From positions 4,203,174 through 4,267,173 of the forward strand of contig OZ026559.1 in the NCBI GenBank assembly GCA_964020155.1: 64,000 nt of DNA. Reading direction: 5' to 3'. The stretch comes from Chondrilla cf. caribensis (Eukaryota; Porifera; Demospongiae; Chondrillida; Chondrillidae). A program made the translations under genes and the position numbers. Shown piece by piece: positions 11,869 to 23,007 of the stretch (position 1 is its first letter; each line of letters starts with the position of its first letter). The notes below the pieces were generated by a model. The model was not told where the DNA came from and did no database searches. It saw nothing but the letters and a program-made list of their open reading frames with translations.

Positions 11869-12134
11869 ATTATAGCATCCGTTGCTAACGCTTTATACTG
11901 TTGCTAGCGCTTTATGCATTATAAAATTGCTGTATAATAGTACTGTTTCTATAGTAACGGATGCTATATACAGTAAATATAGTTGTATTACATTGATATT
12001 TAATTACAATACCAAATTACCGCACCACAAATAATTAACACAAATTGACACATGGGTGTAGGAGGGCAAATGGCAAATGAATTTTTCCCACTATCTTCTC
12101 ACGCACCTCAGGTGACCCCTTACTTCACTACCCA

Positions 12135-12136
<2 letters not shown>

Positions 12137-12164
<28 letters not shown>
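12137..12164. repeat. (CA)n microsatellite
   Basis: Fourteen CA units upstream of A2. A7 has a comparable CA tract upstream (50391-50422). Confidence 0.9.
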
Positions 12165-12168
<4 letters not shown>

Positions 12169-12452
12169 TAGATATTTATTATTGTGGAACAATTGCAAAT
12201 GTTTACTTATATTATGTAAACCTGCATGATGGTAGCTCTAAATTTGCCCATGCCCAACATAGTAGAACCTCCACATGTACAGGACTGTACCAATTCATGA
12301 TCAATGATATATACTGTGTACATTCTAGCTTGTGAGTGTTTATGCTGTATAAAAGTGGTTGCCCAGCAACATGGTGAAGTCATTTTCAATACTTGTTCAT
12401 TATGATGAGGTAATACTACACATACTAATGGCACTAATAGCAAGTTGAAATC

Positions 12453-12460
12453 TATTTGAA
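12453..12460 (+). promoter_or_regulatory. Candidate TATA-like element of A2
   Basis: TATTTGAA lies about 70 bases before the A2 start. It sits in a stretch of about 130 bases (AACCTCAATTGTCACAC, GTGCTTAGTTCTAGTCTGTC) nearly identical to the A7 upstream region, where the same position reads TATTTAAA. Conservation between the two intact genes supports a shared core promoter. The assignment is inference. Confidence 0.4.
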
Positions 12461-12528
12461 CCTCAATTGTCACACTTTTGGCCAAAAGTGCTTAGTTCTA
12501 GTCTGTCCTCACTCAGTGACTGTACGCA

Positions 12529-13908
12529 ATGAATTCAAAGAAGACCTGTTTCTATGCTGTGTCTCTCTTTCTTGTATTCTTCACTCAGCACTGCTGTGGG
12601 CAAAACTTGAAGCTAGAAAGCAATCCCCAACCTTCTCCATCTCTATCTCCATCTCCCAGTTCTGAGCAGTGTAATTCAGGATACTTGTTACAAGGTCCAC
12701 TGGTAGGTCCTCCTGGTCGTGATGGAGCTCCTGGTCGTGATGGAGTTGGGATAGCAGGTCGTGATGGTCTCCCCGGTCCAGCTGGTCCTCCTGGTGCTCC
12801 AGGCTCTCCAGGTCCCAGTGGAGTCAACCTCGATGAACTTCGTGAGATTGTTCGTTTGATGGCTAAAGAAGAACTGAAGAACTTGACATCTGAAGATCGT
12901 GAACCAGTGAAGGTTGTTGTGGAGTATGACAGAATGTGTCCTACAACCGATCCCACTACCTCCTCACCTACCACTAGACCTATAACAGTGAATCCTTCAC
13001 CAAGTGCCAATGGAACAGTCAGACCCACCTTGCCCACTAGACGCCCGATCTTCCCTAGTCCAGGGACTCATATCTTTGTGAGGACCTGCCGTCATGGACT
13101 GAGCCGCATGGATGCTGCTCCATCTTGTCGTCTTATTCTCTTGTGCGATCCAACTAGTCCTTCAGGATTCTACTGGATTGAGACCAGCCACCTCTATGAC
13201 AGTGCTCGCTCTCTCAACCAGATGTACTGTTACATGGAATTCGGTAAGTGCCTGGTCCCAGGGATCACTAGAGTGGGTCTGATCAACATGACCAAGGATA
13301 ATCCTAGTTGTCCAAGACATTTGGAACTGATAGAGCAATCAGGAAAGAGAATGTGTGATAGTCCTCTCGCAGGTGAACGGTTCACGTCAGTTGTATTTCC
13401 AACTTTCAACATCAAATACAATCACGTTTGTGGGAGAGCAGTGGGGTATGGTCGTTATGGACCATATGCCTTCTACTACAGTGTTTCCAGTTCTTACAAA
13501 TCCATTGACCAACCTTATGTTCATGGACTGTCTATTACTTACACAATCAATGATGAGCGCAAGCACATCTGGTCCCTGGCTGGAGGGTTGGCAGACCCTG
13601 GTGGTGGACAAACCTACAACTGTCCATGTGCTGGTGGCTCATCCTACCGTCCTCCATCTTATGTTGGTGATGACTACTACTGTGAATCAGGTAGTCATTC
13701 TAATCCAAGTGATAAGTGGTACATGGATAATCCCCTTTGGGATGGACGGGGATGTCACTCCTCCTCCGGTTGCTGTGACAACAGACGTCAGCCATGGTTC
13801 TGGAAAATCTTACCTGAAATGACTGACTCCGATATTGAGGTTCGCTGGCTGCGCCCCACAGGTTGCTGTAGTGTTGGTATTGAACAACTTGAGCTATATG
13901 CCTACTGA
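12529..13908 (+). CDS. A2: secreted collagen-like protein with Cys-rich C-terminal domain (intact)
   Basis: 459 codons, ATG to TGA, no intron. Residues 1-24 are a signal peptide (KKTCFYAVSLFLVFFTQHCCG). Residues 30-46 are a Pro/Ser segment. Residues 57-98 are Gly-X-Y repeats with GPPGRDG and one interruption (GVGIAGRDG). Residues 99-135 are the conserved [18 protein letters not shown] segment, which may help trimerise the collagen. Residues 138-182 are a Thr/Pro/Ser linker with an N-glycosylation site (NGT). Residues 187-459 are the Cys-rich domain: GFYWI, MYCYMEFGKC, ITRVGLINMT, GKRMC, HVCGRAVGYG, DQPYVHGLSITY, HIWSLAGG, NCPCAGG, YYCESG, NPLWDGRGC, SGCCDN and DIEVRWLRP. The layout resembles defence collagens (ficolin-like: collagen stalk plus recognition head), but the head is not a complete fibrinogen domain. 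Its closest relative is A4. This start is chosen because it opens the signal peptide and matches A7. Confidence 0.88.
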   Translation: MNSKKTCFYAVSLFLVFFTQHCCGQNLKLESNPQPSPSLSPSPSSEQCNSGYLLQGPLVGPPGRDGAPGRDGVGIAGRDGLPGPAGPPGAPGSPGPSGVNLDELREIVRLMAKEELKNLTSEDREPVKVVVEYDRMCPTTDPTTSSPTTRPITVNPSPSANGTVRPTLPTRRPIFPSPGTHIFVRTCRHGLSRMDAAPSCRLILLCDPTSPSGFYWIETSHLYDSARSLNQMYCYMEFGKCLVPGITRVGLINMTKDNPSCPRHLELIEQSGKRMCDSPLAGERFTSVVFPTFNIKYNHVCGRAVGYGRYGPYAFYYSVSSSYKSIDQPYVHGLSITYTINDERKHIWSLAGGLADPGGGQTYNCPCAGGSSYRPPSYVGDDYYCESGSHSNPSDKWYMDNPLWDGRGCHSSSGCCDNRRQPWFWKILPEMTDSDIEVRWLRPTGCCSVGIEQLELYAY

Positions 13909-14397
13909 CAGGACTCAGTCTACAGTAGCATTGATAGTGAGTAGTGTCTGCTAATTCACCAGATTTCAGTATCATAAGTACACAATTCTGCAGCAAATAT
14001 CACAAAGGATTTCTTATATATAATCAGACTGAGTTAAAATTGATTCATAATATTATATATCCACTGTCTATAATAATAGTAATGACTATGCCTAATCAGT
14101 ATATACAACATTATTACATAGGCTATGGTGTCTATTTGCCTACCTGAACACAATAGTCATACACATGTTCAGTAAAGTAATCAAGTGACACTGTGCATAT
14201 ATACCTACATACATGATAGCACATGCTGCTGTATATACGTAGCTAAAAACAACATTAACATAAAAATGATGGATATAGTAGTTCTGAGTTCGGCTCAAGA
14301 CGTTTTGACAAGGTGTTATATTTATAGTGGAAATACAATGCATTGTAGAGCTGTCTATTATCAGTAAAAACATGCAATATTGACAGTAAATAGTCTA
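13909..14397. other. A2 3' flank
   Basis: AT-rich sequence also found after A2' (14872 on) and A4 (35017 on), with CACAATAGTCATACACATG in all. It is a duplicated 3' flank and holds no gene. Confidence 0.5.
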
Positions 14398-14631
14398 AGA
14401 GGCTGATGATGCAATGAGCAACCTGCACCGTGTGACGTTGAACACTTGCAATGACACATGTTCAGTATTTGGCAGAGATCATACTAGTGTGAGTGTCTTG
14501 TTTTGTTTGAGTGTATTTTGGAAACTAGCACGGTCATGAAAATTGATCAGGAAGGAAAGGAGAATAAATGGTTCTTCATATTCCCCTTGAACAGATGATG
14601 TCCCTTCCTGGAGCTCAGTGTGGAGTAGGAG
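14398..14631. repeat. E-box/CRE module, partial copy 2, joined to A2'
   Basis: Contains GCTGATGATGCAATGAGCAAC, diverged E-box positions, AATTGATCAGGAAGGAAAGG and CTGGAGCTCAGTGTGGAGTA. It stops abruptly where A-family coding sequence begins, which marks a recombination joint. Confidence 0.6.
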
Positions 14632-14871
14632 CCTACAACTGTCCATGTGCTGGTGGCTCATTCTACCGTCCTCCGTCTTATGTTGGTGATGACTACCACT
14701 GTGAATCAGGTAGTCATTCTTCTGCAGCTAGTAAGTGGTACATGGACAATCCCCTTTGGGATTTGGCAAATCTTACCTGAAATGACTGATTCCGATATCG
14801 AGGTTTGCTGGCTGCGTCCTGGATCAAGCCACCATGTTGCTATTGAACAACTTGAGCTATATGTCTACTGA
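14632..14871 (+). pseudogene. A2': fragment of an A gene (end of C-terminal domain)
   Basis: Encodes the last fifth of an A2/A4-type domain: YNCPCAGGSFYRPPSYVGDDYHCESG, then KWYMDNPLWD. A deletion then removes the GCHSSS..CCDN..PWFW part and shifts frame, before QILPEMTDSDIEVCWLRP and LELYVY. It lacks every upstream domain. Confidence 0.85.
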
Positions 14872-15109
14872 CAGGACTCAGTTTACAGTAGCAATGAGAG
14901 TGAGTAGTGTCTGCTAATTACACAGATTTCAGCATCATAAGTATACAATTTCACAGCAAATATCACATAGGATTGATTATATATAGACAGACTGATCATT
15001 AGTTTTATTCATAATATAATATATTATATCCAATTTCTATAATAATAATAATGATTATTGACTAATCAGTATATACAATACTATTATGCTCTGGTGTATA
15101 ATTGCCTGC

Positions 15110-15750
15110 CTGAACACAATAGTCATACACATGTTCAGAAATGTAATCACGTGACACTGCATGCGCATATACAGCTGTGTACATGATGGCACATACTGCT
15201 GTACATACGAGTTCGGCTCAATACGTTTTGACAAGGTGTTATGTTTTAGTGGAAATACATTGCCTTTTAGAGCTGTCTATTATCAGTAAAAACATGGTAA
15301 TGTATGCGATATTGACGAAGGGGTTGATGACGCAATGAGCAACTGCACCGTGTGACGTTGATCACGTGCAATAACACGTGTTCGGTTTTTGGCAGAGATC
15401 GAATGAGTGTGAGCGCCTACTATTTGTTTGAGCGTATTTTCGAAACTTGTGATAATTAATCAGGAAGGAAATGAGAATGAAGGATCCGTCGTATTCCCTT
15501 TGAACAGATGAGGTCCCTTTCTTTGGAGCTCCACGTGGAGTAGGAGAATGAAATGACGGAAGGATTGAACTCCAGATGTGGTCCGAAGAGACAGTTTGAA
15601 TGTTTTGCGTGTGTCTATTCCGATCTTTTACACTGACTAACCCTGTTAATAATATGAAGAAATTGATACTTTATTGATTATATAAGTGTATATTTGAGCG
15701 ATATAATTCCAAGAGTGGTTCGCGATTGATGTTCAGAGTGCAACTTTGTA
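15110..15750. repeat. E-box/CRE module, copy 3
   Basis: Contains GGTTGATGACGCAATGAGCA, GTGACGTTGATCACGTGCAA, TAACACGTGTTCGG and the GAACTCCAGATGTGGTCCGA part. It is closest to the copy at 35270-35965 in the paralogous block. Confidence 0.65.
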
Positions 15751-15752
15751 GT

Positions 15753-15909
15753 TATTCCCCGGGTATGTCCTCCATGGATAGGTCCCGAATGAGCACTCTT
15801 CAGGAAGTGGGTCTGTGTAGTTGGTGAAGTAGGCTATGATGACACTAGATGGTTTAGCCCGATTGATGGGGTTGAAGGCATTGAGGAGTTGTTGATAGTT
15901 GTCAGGATA
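15753..15909 (-). pseudogene. B-family exon 1 fragment
   Basis: Minus-strand match to the ectodomain from YPDNYQQLLNAF through INRAKPSS, FTNYTDPLPEECS and YPWRTYPG. Both ends are lost. The paralogous block has the same fragment, further deleted, at 35970-36053, so truncation preceded the block duplication. Confidence 0.8.
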
Positions 15910-17568
15910 GTAGCACAGCCTTAGTCTTGTATAACTCCCACTGTGAGATGAAAAATCGGAAGTTAGGTGGAATTGTGTCTGGGTAACAAGACTAACACAA
16001 CCTAGTATGTACATAATAATATTGTGTATATTTCTAGACTTGGTCCCACTGCTATTCTGGCTGCAAACACTATTATGGATTTTTATATCTGTAAACTTGA
16101 ATTTTGATATGAAAATATTTATATTCTGTAGCAGTTTCAACTTTTTCTTTTATGTACCCTTCAATTATTATTTAACCCCTTTCTAGATTTACATGCAGCT
16201 GTTTTCCCACATTGTGAGGTAAAAGCAATAAACATAACCTTTACATGCCAACCCTCATACATGGAAGGATTGTAGGCAATGCTTCAAAACAGCTCACACT
16301 CAGGAGGCAACATGCTCACTTGGGAATTAACCTAATTCCAGCTGCTTTCAATCCACGAACTTATAAACAAATGCATGACATATTTATGCATTAACTCTGG
16401 TTTAAGCCTGCTACATCCACAGAAATAGTACTGATTAATATCCTTATTTGGTTGTTTTAAGGGGAACTAAGGGTTGCAAGTTTGTGAACCTCAGTCAACA
16501 TTGTGTTGAGTACTGTTCAATTTTGAAACAGCTGATGGAAATTCATAGTAAAGCGGCTCAATCCAGAGCTGTTAAATATTAGTAGGGTATAATAATAACC
16601 TGTTCTTTATTCCATATTTAATGTTTTCACAATTTTAGTTTCTTTTGTTCAATTCTATACACTTGTATATAACATTAAAATATTATTATAGTGACCATGC
16701 ACGTTAGACCATTGCACAGCGTAATAAGTAATAATCCATGTTAACCGCTTAGCTTATACTCCTGGTTCGTATATGAATGAGGTCATACAATTATACCTGC
16801 TTAATTGCTGGATGTATAACACTGCACTTCATAATAATGACTATATGTACATGCATGTTTTGTGTGCCCTCCAACAGGAAGATGCATTGATTAATAGGAT
16901 TTGGGTCATGTTTCCATGATTCACACATCCACCGTGACACAAATTATTGTGTGCAATTCAATTATTTCGTTGAATGAATTGTTCGACACACTTAGTGAAC
17001 ATTCATCATTATTAAAATTGTTAGTTTGTGCCGGAAAACTGTAGTGGACAAGGAGGTTTGGCAGATGCAGTAGTAACAGATTGAAGAGATAGATTTGCTG
17101 TACATATACACATATACACTGACATGTTGACAACCTTGGATTCAATGCCACAGAAAGTAGGTGTATGTTCGGGATTTGTATTGATGTATTAATTGTTTCT
17201 TTATATACAATTGATATCAAAATTTTAATTCAAGACCATTATGAAGATTTGATACTGTAACAATTTCAACCTTGAGCTCGAACTGTTCAATGTACACTCT
17301 AGCAAGGTTCTGTTTGAACCATAATGCATAACTGCAACATTATACAGTTGTCATAGCAACATAACATGGCAGCAGGAATGTTTCCCCAGAGATCTACTAG
17401 ACCCCATACCTAGAGCATTGTGCTGACAAAGCACCTAATTGAATGTGTTGTTTCATTTTATGCCAATACAATTCAGTATTGTACACCTGTGATATCAACA
17501 CCAGTCCCACGTGTGTGCTAATGTCGTTGTGTTACTTGTTAATCATCTCCAGCATAGAAAGTTCTGCG
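15910..17568. other. Long intergenic stretch before A3
   Basis: Paralogous to about 36054-37457 with high similarity throughout. No open frame with recognisable features. Minus-strand frames near 16921-17220 have counterparts at 37080-37381, but the shared frames break differently. The last part probably contains the A3 promoter. Confidence 0.5.
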
Positions 17569-19002
17569 ATGACAAATTCTAGTACTCTTGTCTTTCTGTC
17601 CCTTTCTCTTCTCTCTAGCTGCTGTTTGTCCCAAGAGAAGCTGTCTCAACCTTCTCCATCTCCTTCTTCTCCCAGTTCTGACCAGTGTAATGCAGGATAC
17701 TTGTTACAAGGTCCACTGGTAGGTCCTCCCGGTCATGATGGAGCTCCCGGTCGTGATGGAGTAGCAGGTCGCGATGGCAAAGATGGCTCTCCAGGGATAC
17801 CATCTCCTCCAGGCCCCCCAGGCCCCCAAGGTCCCCCAGGTCCCCCTGGTCCTAGTGATGGTCTTCCTGGCTCTCCTGGACTCCCTGGTTCAGCTGGTCC
17901 CACTGGTCCTCCAGGATCTCCAGGTCCCAGTGGAGTCAACCTTGATGAACTTCGTGAGATTGTTCGTTTGATGGCTAAAGAAGAACTGAAGAACTTGACA
18001 TCTGAAGATCATGAACCAGTGAAGGTTGTTGTGGAGTATGATAAACTGTGTCCCACGAATGAGCCCACCCCTTCCACACCAACATAATATAATCCCCTAA
18101 AATCCTCACCTACTGCTAAGGAACCTAATTTTCTACCCACATTACCTACCAGGACCACAAGGCGATGTGCTCAAGGCCTGACTCGTAGCGACCCAGGTCA
18201 ATCTTGTCGAGATATCTATCAGTGCAACCCTCACCTCAGTTCAGGCTACTACTGGATAACCACAAAACATGGAATAAGATACTACGAAATACTCCACTTT
18301 GTCTACTGTCAGATGGAAGACAAGAATTGTGGATTGCGAGGAATGATGAGAGTTGGGTTCTTGAACATGACAGACTCTGCAGTCAGCTGCCCTCCTTCGT
18401 TGATCATGACCAATCAATCAGGGAAGAGACTTTGCATCAGTTCGGTGGCCATGGGTCGGGATCAGTTTTCTTCAGTGGAATATGAGACTTACAATAAAAG
18501 TTATGATTATGTTTGCCGAAGAGCTGTTGGTTATGCTTACCATACTCCGCATGCTTTTTATTTCAGTAACCCAGGTAGAAGGATGTTCACTTCAATTGAC
18601 CAGCCTTATGTCGCTGGATTGTCCATTACTTACAGAGCCAATGGCAAACGCAACCACATTTGGTCCTTTGCTGGTGGGGCATATGGAAAGCAGGGAAGTG
18701 GTAATAACTGTCCTTGTGGTTATGGTGGTGATAGACCCCCACGTTATGTTGACAACAACTACTATTGTGAGGCTAGTCGCTTGATCGCATCAAAGGAGAC
18801 AATATGGTACATGAACAACACTCTCTGGGACGGGAAGGACTGCTATCCCACATCTCGATGTTGTGACAACAGGCGTCAGCTGTGGTTTTTGACTGCTCTA
18901 CCAGATCGTGTGAATACCAATATTGAAGTACGCTGGATGGATCCACAGTATAGAAGCAATGGCATGGTAGGCATCGAACTGCTAGAATTGTATGTGTACT
19001 AA
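17569..19002 (+). pseudogene. A3: collagen-like secreted protein gene with one in-frame stop
   Basis: The start [22 protein letters not shown] is a signal peptide. The collagen part is longer than in A2 (about 22 triplets, including [20 protein letters not shown] and [12 protein letters not shown]). The helix segment and [12 protein letters not shown] linker follow, then TAA at 18085-18087. A5 shows that the stop is part of a 3-base TAA insertion (ACATAATATAAT against ACATATAAT), so the frame is unchanged. It stays open to 19002 with a complete domain (CAQGLTRSDPGQSC, GYYWITTKHG, VYCQMEDKNCG, HIWSFAGG, YYCEAS, NTLWDGKDC, SRCCDN, NIEVRWMDPQ). A single defect in an otherwise perfect gene suggests a recent null allele, read-through or an assembly error. 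Otherwise it would be the third intact subtype. Confidence 0.82.
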
Positions 19003-20157
19003 CTATAGTGCGGTGTGGAACATTAATTGGTTAGCATCCATTTAACTAATAATATGAATGAAGTAATTATTAATTCTACATACAGTGTTAATTTACATTG
19101 CTCTAGTTATTGAGTCTTACGTAAGTCTTGAGTGTGTTATATATAATTGAAGCTTTGATTTGCTATGCAATGTATGTAATCTGAGAGCATGGATGGTACA
19201 TCTGTTTTACCTTTTCTCAACAGAAGATATTGAATCAATAACATACATGACTACACTCATAAAATGTCATAAAATTGTACATATATTATTACACCAGCTC
19301 AGTGGTGTCAGAGTATAATCTTGATAATAATCATAATATTATAGATAATGCCAGATGTGTATACATGTATATTGAAGTATTATAGAGACAGGGTATTATT
19401 TTGATATTACTGAATGATATTAAAACATCCCAACAGTCTCTTGTATAGAGACTGAGCTATTCTTATTAGCTGTAGTTACCTAGTGTGGCTAGAATATAGG
19501 ATAGAATATAATAATAACAATAATAGAATATACAATAGAATAGTAGAATATATACACCATTTCCACTAATTAACAACAATTTTATAATGATAGTGTCTTG
19601 TACTCTGCTTGTTGTGCACTGCTTTTGTAATACTCTTGTGCAGTAACTATAACATTTGCAGCAGATATTTTATTTAGGCAAATGGCCCTAATCCCAATCA
19701 CTTCTGAAGTAACTCCAATCATTTAGCAATCTAGGCCACTGCTTACTTTGTAAAAGAGGGAAAAGAGTATAGTTGTCAGGTAAGTATGAACCACATCTCT
19801 CACCTGTATGATATCCTAATTTTCTTTGGTGATTCCCTCTCTGCAACAAGATTACCTTCATGTAGGCATTAATGTATACATATAGACAGGAAGCATCAAA
19901 ACCGCACATGATAAGTGCTGAACCAGATATGTTGCTCTGACACATGATACATGATAATCAATGAAGGAAATAAACAATACATATGACTGGGTATTATCTA
20001 GTCTATAAGGATGAAATGAAAGTACTGGTCATGGCGAGTCTTATAGACTTGCCCTATTGTGCTCCTTAGTGCAAGTCTTGGCTCTCTGGAGAAAGAAACT
20101 GGAAACTGGTTATATTGACAAACGATGACAAAAATATGCTAGCCCTACGAAGGACTA
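19003..20157. other. A3 3' flank
   Basis: Paralogous to about 38693-39751. AT-rich, with short frames that are not conserved between the two copies. No gene is recognised. Confidence 0.5.
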
Positions 20158-20431
20158 TTATAGTTTGCTTTCTGACAGTTCTTGAAAGTGCTTCATATGG
20201 CCCTTTCCTTGAGTGTGGCTTGTAACATCATTAAACCCCGTGTGCTGCTCTGAAGTGGTCTTGACAGAGCTTACAGTAGGCAAATGATGGTCCACAAATA
20301 CTGGCTGTGATTCCAGGTGGAACCGTCCACGTAGACAGGAAATCTCGCTGGTTTTCATTTGGCTGACTGAAAGGACTTCCATGTGTCCAACTTGCCCCAT
20401 GGTTGCACCATAGAAACTCCATACTACACAA
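20158..20431 (-). pseudogene. One-zinc-finger reading frame, frameshifted copy
   Basis: Minus strand encodes MEFLWCNHGASWTHGSPFSQ, then TWTVPPGITASICGPSF, then a Cys2-His2-like finger (YCKLCQDHFRAAHG, VTSHTQGKGH). A one-base change after AAHGV splits the frame. The copy at 39752-40039 is open. Fingers with this spacing occur at the N-terminus of hAT-type transposases and related domesticated proteins, so a transposon remnant is the best guess. Confidence 0.5.
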
Positions 20432-20639
20432 TCTGAGGATAATTATTCATAGCATAAAGAATTAAATTTCATTCATATCATGAATAAATTATCCATTGCA
20501 TGAGTGCATATTCCGTACAAGTCGTTCCTTTATCGTACAACGGAGAGAAATCCTAATTTCTGTACAATTGCGAATAATTACCTATGGTTGGCAGCACTGT
20601 TTTCGGTGTGCAACAATTATTATTCACATTGCCTATTTT

Positions 20640-20990
20640 GTCCAAATTCATGCAGTATTCCCTCATTTTCAATGATATTATATGATATGTATAATATTAT
20701 AGATAGCTGTGTAGTCCACATGTACAAATCTATGTTGTGATAAGTGTAGTGTATTCCCGGGTATGTCCTCCATGGATAGGTCCCAAGTGAGCACTCTTCA
20801 GGAAGTGGGTCTGTGTAGTTGGTGAAGTAGGCTATGATGACACTAGATGGTTTAGCCCGATTGATGGAGCAGGGTAGAAGCCATTGAGGAGTTTGCATGA
20901 TAGTTGTCGGTATGTAAGCTTAATTTAATGGAGTTTAGTACTTCAAAGAGATCATCATAGCAATCTTCGAACTCCTTCAGTTTCTATCAT
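20640..20990 (-). pseudogene. Relic of B-family exon 1, diverged subtype (B3 block)
   Basis: Same relic as at 3241-3610: CYDDLFEVLNSIK, MQTPQWLLPCSINRAKPSS, FTNYTDPLPEECS, YPWRTYPGIHYTYHN, LYMWTTQL. A small insertion after NSIK shifts frame. No signal peptide or TM exon is linked to it. Confidence 0.7.
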
Positions 20991-21305
20991 TCCAAATTTG
21001 GTGATTGATGTGAGGGGGAGGGGTGACGGAGGTCGGGTTTGACCATTTGGGGGATAGTACCATGCACCTCTTCAATCACCTACACATAAACGTATATTGT
21101 CGAACTTTTATATAATACCATTTGAATCATAAAGTATAGAATTGCAAGTGCTATGCCTACATACAAAAGGAGTATGTCAATATTAATTGTATTGTGATTA
21201 TGCATAGTGTTGTGTGTAGAACATTATTGAAATGGTATCTATATAAAATGAATAGCGAGAGCATAGCATACTGCTGCACATAGTTATTAATATCAAACGT
21301 GCTAT

Positions 21306-23007
21306 CTACTGGAAGTTTTGTCGTTGAAAAATTTGCCTCATCTCCAACTTCACTTTGTGATACAGCACCTGTATCATCCATGATGCTATTGGTAGGGCAG
21401 TGTAGCGTAGTACAAAGTAGAGAGATTTGGTGAAGCTCTGAGTCTCTTCTCCATATTTACTCAAATGTAGTACAAGTGTAATACTGAATGTTAGTGATCC
21501 AAATCCAAAGACAAGTACTACTATGAACATGAGTAGCAGTATCTGTCGAAGTGCTTGTTTTGGTGTGATTCTGTATTCCTCTTCTTTGATGAAGATTTGA
21601 TCAATTGTGAAGGGAATGGATGTTATGATGATGCATACAAACATTGTACACCACACTGTGAGAATGCCAAATCCATACAAGTGTGGATTAGCACTCACTA
21701 ACAAGAGTTGAAATGGAAGATGTAGTAATAGTCCCACTACACTCATGTAGATCCCCCAGAGAGATATTGTTGTAATGATTCTGTGTTGATTTCTTCCACA
21801 ACATTTTGTGAATATGCTCCATGTTCTGGGAATGGGAAATGTAATGTACTTGGTGTGAATGTAGGCTAGCATTAGGGAGCTGATTAACATGAAACCCAAA
21901 AGAAAGTTTGATGTTGAAATTATTTTATCAGTATATTTTCTATATGGACAACATGTAGCAATGAGTAATTTGAGTATCATGTAGATGTTAAAGACATGAG
22001 CAAGACTTGCTACAGCCCAGAAGAATGGTACTTTAACTTTGCTCCTACTTTGTTTTAGACTCTTGATCAATTGTCCTCCCTTGGTGTAGAGTAGAAACGG
22101 AGTTAGTAGACCGATAGTGATGATTAGTGCATAGAATCCAGGATGTGGAATGCCTCGGTGTTTTTTTCCCTGAGGCATGTAGTGTTTTACCCGAACATCA
22201 TATCCAAGTTCTACCCCAGATGTCATATCCATGTATAACACTCCTGACGATTTCTCTTCATATTGTCTTTGAAGCTTTCCAGAGATCACTGACAAAATCT
22301 ACATTTTTATTTTAAGAAGGAATGAGATTCACATTAGCAGACCAGTCCAGTACAGATCAGTTATTGTGAACAAGAATGGATGAACTGATGCAAGATAGTA
22401 CTTTGTTGTCCACATGCCTTACCTTGTTTAACATAGTCTGCATGTCAAGGATTGTACATGTATGCATGTATACATAATGTATAGATATATGCAACAACAT
22501 AATATATACCTGTATAGTGACAGGTCCTAATGTTGGATAGCCATCAGGAATGAGTGGAGTTTTGATGCAAGCAATCTGGGATGCCAAGTATAAAGGTGAA
22601 GATGTGTTGAATAAAAGGTAGTAGGTCACAGTGGGTAGGTATTCTCCAAATTCTAGTAGTATTGCTTCACTGCCAATGCTGTATATCGGTGTGGTGATCC
22701 ACATGTACCAATATAACCTGTGATAAGTGTAGTTTATTCCCAGGTATGTCCTCCATGGATAGGTCCCAAGTGAGCACTCTTCAGGAAGTGGGTCTGTGTA
22801 GTTGGTGAAGTAGGCTACGATGACACTAGATGGTTTAGCCCGATTGATGGGGTAGAAGGCATTGAGGAGTTGTTGATAGTTGTCAGGATAAGCTTTGATT
22901 GAGTTCAATATTTCCAAGGGATCATCACAAACTTGATAGTGATCACATCCTCCACAAATACCTTCTATGGGGATAGTCCACAGAACCAGTATTATTGCTG
23001 CACTCAT
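21306..23007 (-). CDS. B3: seven-transmembrane receptor-like protein, two exons, intact
   Basis: Exon 1 is 22510-23007 (166 codons), the intron 22299-22509 (GT..AG, 211 bases, phase 0) and exon 2 21306-22298 (330 codons plus TAG); 496 aa in all. Residues 1-18 are a signal peptide (MSAAIILVLWTIPIEGIC). Residues 19-166 are an ectodomain with Cys in CGGCDHYQVC, EECSLG and QIACIK and N-glycosylation sites NYT and NTS. Predicted helices are at about 221-238, 256-280, 297-317, 340-366, 375-396, 418-444 and 457-479. Basic loops (KQSRSKVK, TKCCGRNQHR, KEEEYRITPKQ) and a basic tail (YHKVKLEMRQ) give N-out, C-in topology as in GPCRs. The family is not recognised: no DRY, CWxP, NPxxY or GPS motif. The role is inferred as a surface chemosensory or recognition receptor. 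Confidence 0.83.

Noticed and set aside
21306..23007. Assignment of B proteins to a named GPCR class
   Set aside because: Topology fits, but no diagnostic motif of rhodopsin, secretin, adhesion, glutamate or frizzled classes is visible.
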